DNA of 64,000 nt. It comes from Ancrocorticia sp039812645 (GTDB lineage Bacteria; Actinomycetota; Actinomycetes; Actinomycetales; Actinomycetaceae). Positions 1-8,030 of this stretch are shown here, piece after piece. The notes under the pieces were generated by a model, which was given only the letters and a program-made list of their open reading frames with translations, did no database searches and had not been told where the DNA came from. Positions within the stretch are counted from its first letter, which is position 1; every line of letters begins with the position of its first letter. A program made the translations under genes and the position numbers. The DNA lies in assembly GCA_039812645.1 (NCBI GenBank), contig JBDIAV010000006.1, positions 17,044 through 81,043 of the forward strand, in the 5' to 3' direction.

Positions 1-486
1 CTTGAGGTCAAGAACCCGGAAGCCGACGCTCAGCTCGTCGCTCAGGGTATTGCAGAGCAGCTTGCTTCTCGCGTCTCCTTCCGCCGCGCTATGCGTCGTG
101 GAATGCAGTCCGCAGAGCGCGCTGGCGCCAAGGGCATCCGTGTCCAGTGCTCCGGTCGTCTCGGTGGCGCTGAGATGTCGCGCTCGGAGTTCTACCGCGA
201 GGGGCGCGTGCCGCTGCACACGCTTCGCGCGAATATTGACTACGGTTTCCACGAGGCTCGCACCACCTTCGGTCGTATTGGCGTCAAGGTGTGGATCTAC
301 CGCGGTGATGTGACCGACTCCGATTACTACCGTTCGCTCGCCGAGGCCCCCCGTGGCCGTGGCGGACGAGGCGAGCGTCGCGGACGTCGTGGTGAGCGTG
401 GAGGCCGTGGCCCCCAGCAGAACGCTCAGCAGAACGCACCTGAGGCAGCCGCTTCGGAGCCCGCAACTGCAGGATCGGAGGCCTGA
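1..486 (+). CDS. rpsC: 30S ribosomal protein S3, C-terminal part (5' end outside window)
   Basis: The reading frame is open from base 1 to the TGA at 484-486, giving 161 residues of S3 without its N-terminus. The visible part is the S3 C-terminal domain, with the diagnostic SGRLGGAEMSRSEFYREG and GVKVWIYRG stretches. S3 lines the mRNA entry side of the 30S subunit and binds 16S rRNA. After the conserved domain comes an unusual tail rich in Arg-Gly (RGRGGRGERRGRRGERGGRG), then a Gln/Ala/Glu-rich end, which is probably disordered. rplP follows 2 bases after the stop, so the two are co-transcribed as the end of an S10-type operon. Confidence 0.98.
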   Translation, partial: LEVKNPEADAQLVAQGIAEQLASRVSFRRAMRRGMQSAERAGAKGIRVQCSGRLGGAEMSRSEFYREGRVPLHTLRANIDYGFHEARTTFGRIGVKVWIYRGDVTDSDYYRSLAEAPRGRGGRGERRGRRGERGGRGPQQNAQQNAPEAAASEPATAGSEA

Positions 487-488
487 GA

Positions 489-905
489 ATGCTGATCCCT
501 CGTCGCACTAAGTGGCGCAAGCAGCATCGTCCTACCCGTTCGGGTATGTCCAAGGGCGGCACCCAGCTGGCTTTCGGTGAGTACGGCATCCAGGCTCTTG
601 AGCCCGCCTACGTCACCAATCGTCAGATCGAGGCTGCTCGAATCGCGATGACCCGTCACGTCAAGCGTGGCGGAAAGATCTGGATCAATATCTTCCCGGA
701 TCGCCCGCTGACCAAGAAGGCTCTCGGCCTTCGTATGGGTTCCGGTAAGGGCCCGGTCGAGACCTGGGTCGCGAATGTCAAGCCTGGTCGCGTCATGTTC
801 GAGATGGGTGGAGTGGCAGAGCCTCTCGCCCGCGAGGCCATGCTGCGAGCCATGCACAAGTTGCCAATGAAGACCCGTTTTATCACTCGTGAGGAGGGTG
901 AGTAA
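489..905 (+). CDS. rplP: 50S ribosomal protein L16
   Basis: This 138-residue protein starts MLIPRRTKWRKQHRP and has the expected length and basic N-terminus of L16. L16 is a late-assembling protein near the A site and peptidyl-transferase centre of the 50S subunit. It lies 2 bases after rpsC. Its TAA stop overlaps the rpmC start by one base (TAATG), a sign of translational coupling. Confidence 0.98.
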   Translation: MLIPRRTKWRKQHRPTRSGMSKGGTQLAFGEYGIQALEPAYVTNRQIEAARIAMTRHVKRGGKIWINIFPDRPLTKKALGLRMGSGKGPVETWVANVKPGRVMFEMGGVAEPLAREAMLRAMHKLPMKTRFITREEGE

Positions 906-1135
906 TGGCTAAGGGACTTAGCACTGAAGAACTCGACGCCATGACTGACGTCGAACTCCTCGAGAAGCTCAAGGAGTCCAAGGAGGAGCTGTTCAATCTG
1001 CGTTTCTCCGCGGTAACCCATCGCCTTGAGGATAGCGGCCGTCTCCGCGAGGTCCGTCGCGAGATCGCCCGGATCTACACGATCAAGCGCGAGCGTGAGC
1101 TCGATATCCGCACCGCCCCTGTGGCTAAGAAGTGA
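905..1135 (+). CDS. rpmC: 50S ribosomal protein L29
   Basis: The product has 76 residues and the L29 helical-hairpin pattern (LEKLKESKEELFNLRFSAVT, then RREIARIYTIKRERE). L29 sits at the exit of the peptide tunnel beside L23, where nascent-chain factors dock. The start overlaps the rplP stop by one base. rpsQ follows 7 bases after the stop. Confidence 0.98.
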   Translation: MAKGLSTEELDAMTDVELLEKLKESKEELFNLRFSAVTHRLEDSGRLREVRREIARIYTIKRERELDIRTAPVAKK

Positions 1136-1142
1136 GGTAAGA

Positions 1143-1424
1143 GTGAGCGAGCAGAACATCACTGAGACGACCGAGCGTAACCACCGCAAGGTACTGCGCG
1201 GCTATGTTGTGAGTGACAAGATGGACAAGACCGTCACCGTTGAGGTCGACGATCGTCGTAAGCATCCCGTTTACGGCAAGGTCATCACCCACACTCGCCG
1301 TGTCAAGGCCCATGACGAGAACAACGAGGTCCGCGTTGGCGATCTCGTCCGCATCATGGAGACCCGGCCTCTGAGCGCGACCAAGCATTTCCGCGTGGTC
1401 GAGATCATTGAGAAGGCTAAGTAA
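1143..1424 (+). CDS. rpsQ: 30S ribosomal protein S17
   Basis: S17 of 93 residues, an early-assembly 16S rRNA-binding protein with an OB fold. The frame stays open upstream inside rpmC, but the S17 N-terminus begins at the GTG at 1143 (SEQNITETTERN then KVLRGYVVSDKMDKTVTVEV). That GTG follows an AGGTAAG-like ribosome-binding site and sits just after the rpmC stop. The usual S17 motif KMDKTVTVEV and a basic central region are present. An 80-base gap separates it from rplN. Confidence 0.96.
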   Translation: MSEQNITETTERNHRKVLRGYVVSDKMDKTVTVEVDDRRKHPVYGKVITHTRRVKAHDENNEVRVGDLVRIMETRPLSATKHFRVVEIIEKAK

Positions 1425-1504
1425 CCCTCGGGTTGCTTGAAAACCCCATCCGTTCGGCAAGGCTCGTCTAACGAGAACCGGCACGACGACAGGAGAAATT
1501 ACAC

Positions 1505-1873
1505 ATGATCCAGCAAGAGTCGCGGCTTTCCGTCGCCGACAACACGGGCGCGAAGGAAATCCTTTGCATCCGCGTGCTCGGCGGTTCGGGCCGACGCTAC
1601 GCCGGAATTGGCGACACCATTGTCGCTACCGTCAAGGACGCAATCCCTGGCGGAAATGTCAAGAAGGGCGACGTGGTTAAGGCCGTCGTCGTCCGTGCCA
1701 AGAAGGAAACTCGTCGCGCTGATGGCTCGTACATCCGCTTCGACGAGAACGCTGCCGTCATTCTTAAGGGCGACGGCGAGCCCCGCGGCACCCGTATCTT
1801 CGGCCCTGTGGGTCGTGAGCTGCGCGATAAGAAGTTCATGCGAATCGTCTCGCTGGCACCGGAGGTGATCTGA
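1505..1873 (+). CDS. rplN: 50S ribosomal protein L14
   Basis: The 122-residue product has the family N-terminus MIQQESRLSVADNTGAKE and internal GDGEPRGTRIFGPVGREL, with the standard length for L14. L14 lies at the subunit interface and contacts helix 44 bridges. An AGGAG site precedes the ATG. It is the first gene of the spc-type block. Its stop overlaps the rplX start by one base (TGATG). Confidence 0.98.
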   Translation: MIQQESRLSVADNTGAKEILCIRVLGGSGRRYAGIGDTIVATVKDAIPGGNVKKGDVVKAVVVRAKKETRRADGSYIRFDENAAVILKGDGEPRGTRIFGPVGRELRDKKFMRIVSLAPEVI

Positions 1874-2217
1874 TGGCGAAGATCAAGAAGGACGACCTCG
1901 TCCAGGTCATCGCTGGCCGCGATAAGGGTCTGCAGGGCCGCGTCCTCTCCGTTGATTCGGACAACGATCGTGTGATCGTTGAGGGCGTTATGCGCGTGAA
2001 GAAGCACGTCAAGGTGGGTCAGACCTCCCGTGGCGCGACCACCGGTGGCATCGAGACCGTCGAGGCAGCCATTCACATCTCGAACGTGGCCCTCGTTGGC
2101 CCCGATAAGAAGCCGATTCGCGTTGGCTTCCGTGAGGTTGAGGTTGATCGCGACGGTCGTAAGAAGATCGTTCGTGAGCGCATCGGCCGCCGCGGTGGGA
2201 AGGAGATCGAGCTGTGA
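1873..2217 (+). CDS. rplX: 50S ribosomal protein L24
   Basis: The 114-residue product has an N-terminal KOW motif (KDDLVQVIAGRDKGLQGRVL), the signature of L24, which starts assembly of the 50S subunit. The Lys/Arg-rich C-terminus resembles other actinobacterial L24 proteins. It overlaps rplN by 1 base and rplE by 4 bases, where the rplE GTG lies inside the rplX stop region. Confidence 0.97.
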   Translation: MAKIKKDDLVQVIAGRDKGLQGRVLSVDSDNDRVIVEGVMRVKKHVKVGQTSRGATTGGIETVEAAIHISNVALVGPDKKPIRVGFREVEVDRDGRKKIVRERIGRRGGKEIEL

Positions 2218-2765
2218 GCGAAGCTCCCCGTCTGAAGACTAAGTACAACGAGGAGATCCTCGCCGCGCTGGAGTCCGAGTTCAAGCACACCAACCGCCAC
2301 AACGTGGCTGGCTTGGAGAAGATTGTTGTGAACATGGGCGTCGGCGAAGCGGCTCGTGACTCCAAGGTTCTCGAGGGTGCTATCGCTGATATCACCGTCA
2401 TCACCGGCCAGAAGCCCCAGGTGACTCGCGCCAAGAAGTCCATCGCACAGTTCAAGCTGCGCGAAGGACAGGCCATCGGCTGCCACGTCACCCTTCGTGG
2501 CGACCGCATGTGGGAGTTCCTTGATCGCCTCTTGGCTACCGCGCTGCCCCGCATCCGCGATTTCCGCGGTTTGTCGCCCAAGCAGTTCGACGGCCACGGC
2601 AACTACACCTTCGGTTTGACCGAGCAGACCGTGTTCCACGAGATCGATCAGGATAAGATCGATCGCGTCCGAGGCATGGACATCACTGTGGTGACCACGG
2701 CTAAGAATGACGATGAGGGGCGCGCGCTGTTGCGTCATCTCGGATTCCCGTTCAAGGAGGCCTGA
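2214..2765 (+). CDS. rplE: 50S ribosomal protein L5
   Basis: L5 of 183 residues, a 5S rRNA-binding protein of the central protuberance. It has the motifs NVAGLEKIVVNMGVGEAARD and PRIRDFRGL, plus an FGLTEQTVFHEI-type segment. It starts with GTG at 2214, overlapping the rplX stop by 4 bases. rpsN begins 2 bases after its TGA. Confidence 0.98.
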   Translation: MSEAPRLKTKYNEEILAALESEFKHTNRHNVAGLEKIVVNMGVGEAARDSKVLEGAIADITVITGQKPQVTRAKKSIAQFKLREGQAIGCHVTLRGDRMWEFLDRLLATALPRIRDFRGLSPKQFDGHGNYTFGLTEQTVFHEIDQDKIDRVRGMDITVVTTAKNDDEGRALLRHLGFPFKEA

Positions 2766-2767
2766 GA

Positions 2768-2953
2768 ATGGCAAAGACAGCTCTCAAGGAGAAGGCGGCC
2801 CGCAAGCAGAAGTATGCTGTGCGCGAGTACACCCGCTGCAACCGTTGCGGACGTCCCCATTCCGTGTACCGCAAGTTCGGCCTGTGCCGTATTTGCCTTC
2901 GGGAGATGGCCCTTGCCGGCCAGCTTCCCGGTGTCACCAAGTCCAGCTGGTAA
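2768..2953 (+). CDS. rpsN: 30S ribosomal protein S14, zinc-ribbon (type Z, C+)
   Basis: This short S14 of 61 residues has four zinc-ligand cysteines, C24 and C27 (CNRC) and C40 and C43 (CRIC). It is therefore the C+ form, which carries Zn2+. S14 helps assemble the 30S head. If a zinc-independent C- paralogue exists in this genome it lies elsewhere. That would be relevant given the zinc-type regulatory box at 58.84 kb. The start lies 2 bases after rplE. Confidence 0.97.
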   Translation: MAKTALKEKAARKQKYAVREYTRCNRCGRPHSVYRKFGLCRICLREMALAGQLPGVTKSSW

Positions 2954-3007
2954 GCACTACGTCGTAGGTCCGCAAGGGAAACCGCGACGAGGAAGGGCAA
3001 CAGCCCA

Positions 3008-3406
3008 ATGTCAATGACTGACCCAATCGCAGATATGCTCACGCGTCTGCGTAACGCCAACTCGGCGTTCCACGAGTCGGTATCCATGCCGTACTCCAAG
3101 CTCAAGTCGAATATCGCTGAGATTCTCGAGCGCGAGGGCTACATTGCTGGCTTCTCCGTGGAGGATGCCAAGGTGGGTAAGACTCTTACCCTCACCCTGA
3201 AGTTCGGCTCCAACCGTGAGCGCGCTCTGGCCGGTGTTCGACGTGTGTCGAAGCCTGGTCTGCGCGTTTACGCGAAGTCCACCAATCTGCCCAAGGTTCT
3301 CGGCGGCCTCGGCGTGGCGATTCTCTCCACGTCTTCTGGCCTGCTGACTGACCGCGAGGCCAAGGACAAGGGCGTGGGCGGAGAAGTCCTCGCCTACGTC
3401 TGGTGA
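3008..3406 (+). CDS. rpsH: 30S ribosomal protein S8
   Basis: S8 of 132 residues, with N-terminus MTDPIADMLTRLRNAN and C-terminal STSSGLLTDREAK motif. S8 binds the 16S central domain and in many bacteria represses the spc operon by binding its mRNA. The start at 3008 gives MSMTDPIAD. An internal ATG two codons later (3014) is equally plausible. It is followed after 19 bases by rplF with an AAGGAAG site. Confidence 0.97.
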   Translation: MSMTDPIADMLTRLRNANSAFHESVSMPYSKLKSNIAEILEREGYIAGFSVEDAKVGKTLTLTLKFGSNRERALAGVRRVSKPGLRVYAKSTNLPKVLGGLGVAILSTSSGLLTDREAKDKGVGGEVLAYVW

Positions 3407-3425
3407 CGGGGAAGGAAGAAACAGA

Positions 3426-3962
3426 ATGTCACGTATTGGCAAGCTGCCCGTCACGATTCCGGCTGGCGTCGAGATTACTCTCGATGGCCAGAAGGTTTCG
3501 GTCAAGGGGCCCAAGGGTTCTCTCTCTCACGAGGTTCCCGAACTCATTTCCGTCAAGGCAGAGGATGGCACCATCGTGGTGTCGCGTGCCAACGACAGCC
3601 GCGATGCTCGTGCGCTGCATGGCCTCTCCCGTACGCTCATCTCCAACATGGTTATTGGCGTAACCGAAGGTTACAAGAAGGCCATGGAGATCGTGGGTAC
3701 CGGTTACCGCGTTGTTGCCAAGGGCTCCGATCTGGAGTTCTCCCTCGGCTACTCGCACACGATTCTGGTGAAGGCACCGGAAGGCATCTCCTTCGAGATC
3801 GCCACTCCGACCAAGTTCTCCGTCAATGGAATCGATAAGCAGCTCGTTGGCGAGACCGCCGCGAACATCCGTAAGCTTCGCAAGCCTGAGCCCTACAAGG
3901 GCAAGGGTGTGCGTTACGCTGATGAGCAGGTCCGCCGCAAGGCCGGAAAGGCTGGTAAGTGA
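3426..3962 (+). CDS. rplF: 50S ribosomal protein L6
   Basis: The 178-residue product begins MSRIGKLPVTIPAGVE and ends with the family C-terminal KLRKPEPYKGKGVRY segment. L6 has two repeated domains and sits near the factor-binding base of the L7/L12 stalk. The TGA overlaps the rplR ATG by one base. Confidence 0.98.
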   Translation: MSRIGKLPVTIPAGVEITLDGQKVSVKGPKGSLSHEVPELISVKAEDGTIVVSRANDSRDARALHGLSRTLISNMVIGVTEGYKKAMEIVGTGYRVVAKGSDLEFSLGYSHTILVKAPEGISFEIATPTKFSVNGIDKQLVGETAANIRKLRKPEPYKGKGVRYADEQVRRKAGKAGK

Positions 3963-4333
3963 TGGCCGTTACCGTCAAGGGCAAGGGCAAGTTCGTTTCC
4001 CGGACTCGCCGTCATTTCCGTCTGCGCAAGAAGCTTGCTGGCACCGCCGAGCGTCCTCGTCTCGTCGTCACCCGCTCCAACCGTCACATGGTCGCTCAGG
4101 TCATCGACGATTCCATCGGTCACACGCTGGTTTCGGCTTCGACTCTCGAAGTTTCCGTTCGTGACGCAGAGGGCAACAAGGTTGATAAGTCCCGCATGGT
4201 TGGCGAACTCGTCGCCAAGCGTGCGCTGGAGGCTGGCATCTCGGCCGTCGTGTTTGATCGCGGCGGTAACAAGTACCACGGCCGTGTGGCTGCGGTGGCC
4301 GATGGCGCCCGCGAGTCCGGGCTTACCCTGTGA
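3962..4333 (+). CDS. rplR: 50S ribosomal protein L18
   Basis: L18 of 123 residues, a 5S rRNA-binding partner of L5. It shows the motif RLVVTRSNRHMVAQVIDD and the C-terminal FDRGGNKYHGRV segment. The frame also has a GTG immediately upstream (3959). The ATG at 3962 is preferred because it makes the TGATG overlap seen at neighbouring junctions and gives the usual MAV start. rpsE follows 29 bases later. Confidence 0.96.
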   Translation: MAVTVKGKGKFVSRTRRHFRLRKKLAGTAERPRLVVTRSNRHMVAQVIDDSIGHTLVSASTLEVSVRDAEGNKVDKSRMVGELVAKRALEAGISAVVFDRGGNKYHGRVAAVADGARESGLTL

Positions 4334-4362
4334 GCGCGCGAGAGCGAGAAGAGGTTTAAACC

Positions 4363-5058
4363 ATGGCTGCACAGCAGCGAGGCCGGGGTAACAACCCGGA
4401 AGAAAACAACGAGCGTGGTAACCGCCGGGAAGGACGTCGTGGCGATCGTCGCGAGCGTCGTACCGAGGAGAAGAGCGCGTTCCTGGAGCGCGTCGTTACC
4501 ATCAACCGAGTCGCCAAGACCGTCAAGGGCGGTCGTCGCATGTCCTTCACCGCACTTGTTGTGGTGGGCGATGGCAACGGCACCGTTGGCGTGGGATACG
4601 GCAAGGCCAAGGAAGTTCCTGCGGCTATTGCCAAGGGCACCGAAGAGGCTAAGAAGAACTTCTTCCGTGTCCCCCGCATTGGCACCACAATTCCGCACCT
4701 CGTTCAGGGTGAGGATGCCGCAGGCGTTGTCCTGCTGCGTCCGGCCGCTCCCGGTACCGGCGTTATCGCCGGTGGTCCGGTGCGCGCCGTCCTGGAGTGC
4801 GCGGGAATCCACGACGTGCTGAGCAAGTCGCTTGGTTCGTCGAACGCGATCAACATCGTGCACGCAACCGTGGCTGCTCTCAAGCAGCTCGAGCAGCCTG
4901 AGTCTGTGGCGGCACGCCGCGGCCTGCCGCTTGAGCGTGTTGCTCCCGAGTTCATGCTGCGTGCCCGCGCCGAGGCTGATGCCAAGGCTCGCGCCGATAA
5001 GGAAGCCGAGGCCGCTAAGGCGGAGAACGAGGCTGCCGCCGCTGGAGTTGGTGCATGA
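4363..5058 (+). CDS. rpsE: 30S ribosomal protein S5 with extended tails
   Basis: The S5 core runs from about residue 38 to 200 (FLERVVTINRVAKTVKGG, then GVGYGKAKEVPAAIAKG). It forms part of the mRNA entry/decoding-fidelity region with S3 and S4. At 231 residues the protein is well above the usual ~165. A 40-residue Arg/Gly/Glu-rich N-terminal arm (RREGRRGDRRERR) and a ~30-residue Ala/Glu/Lys C-terminal tail account for the excess. An AGAAGAGG-type site precedes the ATG. The TGA overlaps the rpmD ATG. Confidence 0.97.
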   Translation: MAAQQRGRGNNPEENNERGNRREGRRGDRRERRTEEKSAFLERVVTINRVAKTVKGGRRMSFTALVVVGDGNGTVGVGYGKAKEVPAAIAKGTEEAKKNFFRVPRIGTTIPHLVQGEDAAGVVLLRPAAPGTGVIAGGPVRAVLECAGIHDVLSKSLGSSNAINIVHATVAALKQLEQPESVAARRGLPLERVAPEFMLRARAEADAKARADKEAEAAKAENEAAAAGVGA

Positions 5059-5240
5059 TGGCACAGCTGAAGATCACTCAGGTTAAGTCCACCGTTGGTG
5101 GCAAGCAGAATCAGAAGGATACTCTTCGTACCCTCGGACTGCGCCGCATTGGCCAGTCGGTGGTTCGTGAGGATCGCCCCGAGGTGCTCGGTGCTATTCG
5201 CACTGTTGCTCACCTTGTGACCGTGGAGGAGGTTGACTGA
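5058..5240 (+). CDS. rpmD: 50S ribosomal protein L30
   Basis: L30 of 60 residues, with the family pattern LKITQVKSTVGGKQNQKDTL and LGLRRIGQSVVRED. An in-frame ATG lies directly upstream at 5055. The second ATG is chosen for the TGATG overlap with rpsE and the usual MAQLK start. Its stop overlaps rplO by one base. Confidence 0.96.
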   Translation: MAQLKITQVKSTVGGKQNQKDTLRTLGLRRIGQSVVREDRPEVLGAIRTVAHLVTVEEVD

Positions 5241-5707
5241 TGGCTGAGGAGAAGAACGAGGCCACGCACGTCCTGAAGGTCCACCATCTGCGTCCTGCCC
5301 CCGGTGCCAAGAAGGCCAAGACCCGCGTGGGTCGTGGTGAGGGTTCCAAGGGTAAGACTGCTGGCCGTGGTACCAAGGGTACGAAGGCTCGCTACCAGGT
5401 CCCCGCAAACTTTGAGGGCGGCCAGATGCCGATTCATATGCGTCTGCCCAAGTTGCGTGGATTCAAGAACCCGTTCCGTGTCGAGTACCAGGTCGTCAAT
5501 GTGGGCGCTCTTTCTGAGCTGTTCCCGCAGGGTGGCACTGTGACCGTCGAGGATCTGGTGGCTAAGGGTGCCGTGCGCCCGAAGTCACTGGTGAAGGTTC
5601 TGGGTCAGGGCGACATCAGCGTCAAGCTTGACGTGACTGTCGATGCCTGGTCCGAGTCTGCAAAGACCAAGATCGAGGCAGCTGGCGGATCTGTGTCCGC
5701 TCGCTGA
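5240..5707 (+). CDS. rplO: 50S ribosomal protein L15
   Basis: The 155-residue product has the Gly/Lys-rich rRNA-threading N-terminal region (GRGEGSKGKTAGRGTKGTKA) and a globular C-terminal half. L15 is a late-assembly 50S protein. It is the last gene of the spc-type block here. A strong hairpin follows 15 bases after the stop, so secY is transcribed at least partly from its own promoter. Confidence 0.97.
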   Translation: MAEEKNEATHVLKVHHLRPAPGAKKAKTRVGRGEGSKGKTAGRGTKGTKARYQVPANFEGGQMPIHMRLPKLRGFKNPFRVEYQVVNVGALSELFPQGGTVTVEDLVAKGAVRPKSLVKVLGQGDISVKLDVTVDAWSESAKTKIEAAGGSVSAR

Positions 5708-5722
5708 ATCTAGCGATCGTTT

Positions 5723-5756
5723 AATGAGGCCCCGGGATTCATCCCGGGGCCTCATT
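5723..5756 (+). terminator. Hairpin terminator after rplO
   Basis: A 16-bp perfect stem (arm AATGAGGCCCCGGGAT) with a 2-base loop lies 15 bases after rplO. There is no long U-run, as is common in actinobacteria. Confidence 0.85.
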
Positions 5757-6104
5757 GCCTTGGGAAGGGGAGAGGCTCATACAGCGGGATGTTCTTCCTC
5801 CAGAAAAATGCGTGGCACATCCCACTTAAATGTAGTGACCTGCCGATGTGCTCATGGGAGACCATCGACCGGGTGTCGTATCAAACCCCGCGATACCGGC
5901 CCTGAGCAGCAAAAGCGAGCTTCGTAGGGGCACCTATGAGACGCTCTGACCAAGGTATTTGTCTTGTGAAGTGGTGGTCCGAAGGGCCGCTACTTTTTCG
6001 TGCGTTAGTACATCCCAGGTATAGTAAGTCGGGTATAGGGCGCACTGTGCCCTCAACTCATGCATTTCTGAGCGTGGTACAGGCCCTGAATTGATGGAGG
6101 AATC
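5757..6104 (+). promoter_or_regulatory. secY upstream region with candidate structured leader
   Basis: No gene is supported in these 348 bases. The stretch contains a GGTGTCG/CGATACC stem near 5870-5905. At 5970-5998 there is an 11-bp stem with several G-U pairs, a GAA loop and five T residues, which looks like an intrinsic terminator or attenuator. A promoter-like segment follows at 6018-6040, where TATAGT and TATAGG lie in a short direct repeat. GGAGG precedes the secY TTG. The layout suggests a transcribed, possibly attenuated leader. This is inference. Confidence 0.4.
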
Positions 6105-7391
6105 TTGATCAAGGCGTTTGCGGCGGCATTCCGCACCCCAGATCTGCGGCGCAAGCTGCTGTTCACGATGGCGATCATGGCCATCTATCGACTGGGTACT
6201 TTCATTCCGACTCCGGGTGTCTCCATTCGTAATGTCCAGATGTGTATGGAGCAGTCAGGTTCCGGCGACTTTCTGTCCATGGTGAATCTGTTCTCCGGCG
6301 GTGCCATGATGCAGTTGTCGGTGTTCTCGTTGGGAATCATGCCCTACATCACCGCGTCGATCATCGTTCAGTTGATGCGCGTAGTTATCCCGCGCTTCGA
6401 GGAACTGCATAAAGAGGGACAGTCCGGTACCGCCAAACTCACCGAGTACACGCGCTACTTGACGATCGGTCTTGGAATTCTGCAGAGCTCAGTCGTTATC
6501 TCGGTTGCCAACAACCAGCTCTTCCAGGGCTGCTCTGTTGACCCGATCCCGAACGCTGGCCCGCTCACCTACGTTCTTGCGATTCTCACCATGACCGCCG
6601 GCACCGGCCTCATCATGTGGATGGCAGAACTTATCACCGAGCGTGGCGTGGGACAGGGCATGTCCATCCTCATCTTCACAGGTATCGCAGCGAGCTTCCC
6701 GAGCATGCTGCTCAACGTTTCCCAGTCCGACGGCGGCTGGTGGGCTGTCGTCCTGGTTCTCGCGCTCTTCCTCGCCATCACCGTTGTGGTGGTCTTCGTG
6801 GAGCAGAGCCAGCGTCGTATCCCGGTCCAGTACGCGAAGCGCGTGATCGGGCGCCGCACCTACGGCGGATCCACCACCTACCTGCCTATCCGCATCAACA
6901 TGGCAAACGTGATCCCCGTGATCTTCGCGTCCTCGATTCTAATGTTGCCGACGATGCTCGTTTCGTTCGCCGATCCAACGAGCAGCTGGGCGCAGTGGAT
7001 TGCCATCCACATGAATAACGGGTCGCCGCTTTACCTGACGCTGTTTGCGCTTCTCATCATCTTCTTTGCGTTCTTCTACACCTCGATTACGTTCAATACG
7101 GAAGAGGTTGCGGACAATATGAAGCGCTACGGAGGCTTCATCCCTGGAATTCGTGCGGGGCGCCCGACGGCGGAGTATCTGCAGTACGTATCAAGCCGCA
7201 TTACCTGGGTGGGTGCGTTCTACCTCGCGATTATTGCGCTGCTTCCGACCATTGTCTTTTCCCAGTTAGGAATTATGGGTGGTGGCTTCGGTGGAACCTC
7301 TATCATTATTCTTGTGGGTGTTGGGCTCCAGACTGTGAAGGACATCAACGCTCAGCTTCAGCAGCGCCACTACGACGGGTTCCTGCGCTAG
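6105..7391 (+). CDS. secY: Protein translocase subunit SecY
   Basis: The 428-residue membrane channel protein forms the SecYEG pore for protein export and membrane insertion. Ten hydrophobic segments can be followed, beginning KLLFTMAIMAIYRLGTFIPT. The conserved cytoplasmic loop before TM7 (YAKRVIGRRTYGGSTTYLPI) and the C-terminal QLQQRHYDGFLR are present. Translation starts at TTG 6105 behind a strong GGAGG. secY, adk and map form one unit ending in the hairpin at 8877, the usual actinobacterial arrangement. Confidence 0.98.
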   Translation: MIKAFAAAFRTPDLRRKLLFTMAIMAIYRLGTFIPTPGVSIRNVQMCMEQSGSGDFLSMVNLFSGGAMMQLSVFSLGIMPYITASIIVQLMRVVIPRFEELHKEGQSGTAKLTEYTRYLTIGLGILQSSVVISVANNQLFQGCSVDPIPNAGPLTYVLAILTMTAGTGLIMWMAELITERGVGQGMSILIFTGIAASFPSMLLNVSQSDGGWWAVVLVLALFLAITVVVVFVEQSQRRIPVQYAKRVIGRRTYGGSTTYLPIRINMANVIPVIFASSILMLPTMLVSFADPTSSWAQWIAIHMNNGSPLYLTLFALLIIFFAFFYTSITFNTEEVADNMKRYGGFIPGIRAGRPTAEYLQYVSSRITWVGAFYLAIIALLPTIVFSQLGIMGGGFGGTSIIILVGVGLQTVKDINAQLQQRHYDGFLR

Positions 7392-7442
7392 GATCCGGTC
7401 GCCGGGGCGGTGACTCATCTTCCGCCTAGAAAGAAGTTTCTC

Positions 7443-8030
7443 GTGTCAGTTCGTCTTATTCTTGTAGGCCCCCCAGGTGCGGGCAAGGGTACGCAGGCCA
7501 AGTTGCTGTGCGATTCTCTCGGTATTCCGGCAATCTCCACCGGTGAGATTTTTCGTGCCCATGCGGCCGCCGGTGATGAACTTGGTCGTTTGGCCGAGTC
7601 CTATACATCGAGGGGCGAGCTCGTCCCCGATGAAGTGACGAACCGGATGGTGACGGAACGCCTCGCTGAGCCGGACGCGGTGAACGGCTTCCTCCTGGAT
7701 GGCTATCCTCGCAACCCTGAGCAGGTTGGTGCACTTGATGGTATCTTCGCGAATCTCGGTATCGAGCTTGACGCCGTTCTGGAGATTGGTGCCGACGACG
7801 ACGCCGCGATCCAGCGTTTGTTGGGCAGAGCATCGGAGCAGAACCGCAAAGATGACACCGAGGAAGTTATCCGCCACCGCATTGATCTCTACCACGCCCA
7901 AACCGAACCGCTGATCAAGCTGTACGGTGCCCGCGGCAAGCTCATCCAGGTGGACGGCATTGGCAGCATCGAGGAAGTTGCCGGACGCGTCCGTGTGGCC
8001 CTCGACGAGTTTTTGGACGCACGAGGCTGA
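7443..8030 (+). CDS. adk: Adenylate kinase
   Basis: This enzyme interconverts ATP + AMP and 2 ADP. The P-loop GPPGAGKGTQ is near the N-terminus, with LDGYPRNPEQ in the middle and a short LID typical of actinobacterial enzymes rather than the long zinc LID. The frame is open from 7410, but the protein should start at the GTG at 7443 (VSVRLILVG), giving 195 residues. The start site has only a weak AAGAAG upstream. The TGA overlaps map by one base. Confidence 0.96.
   Translation: MSVRLILVGPPGAGKGTQAKLLCDSLGIPAISTGEIFRAHAAAGDELGRLAESYTSRGELVPDEVTNRMVTERLAEPDAVNGFLLDGYPRNPEQVGALDGIFANLGIELDAVLEIGADDDAAIQRLLGRASEQNRKDDTEEVIRHRIDLYHAQTEPLIKLYGARGKLIQVDGIGSIEEVAGRVRVALDEFLDARG

Noticed and set aside
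2009..2774. Long open frames on the minus strand of the ribosomal block
   Set aside because: They are antisense shadows of rplX/rplE caused by GC-rich codon use. They have no homologous motifs and no ribosome-binding sites.
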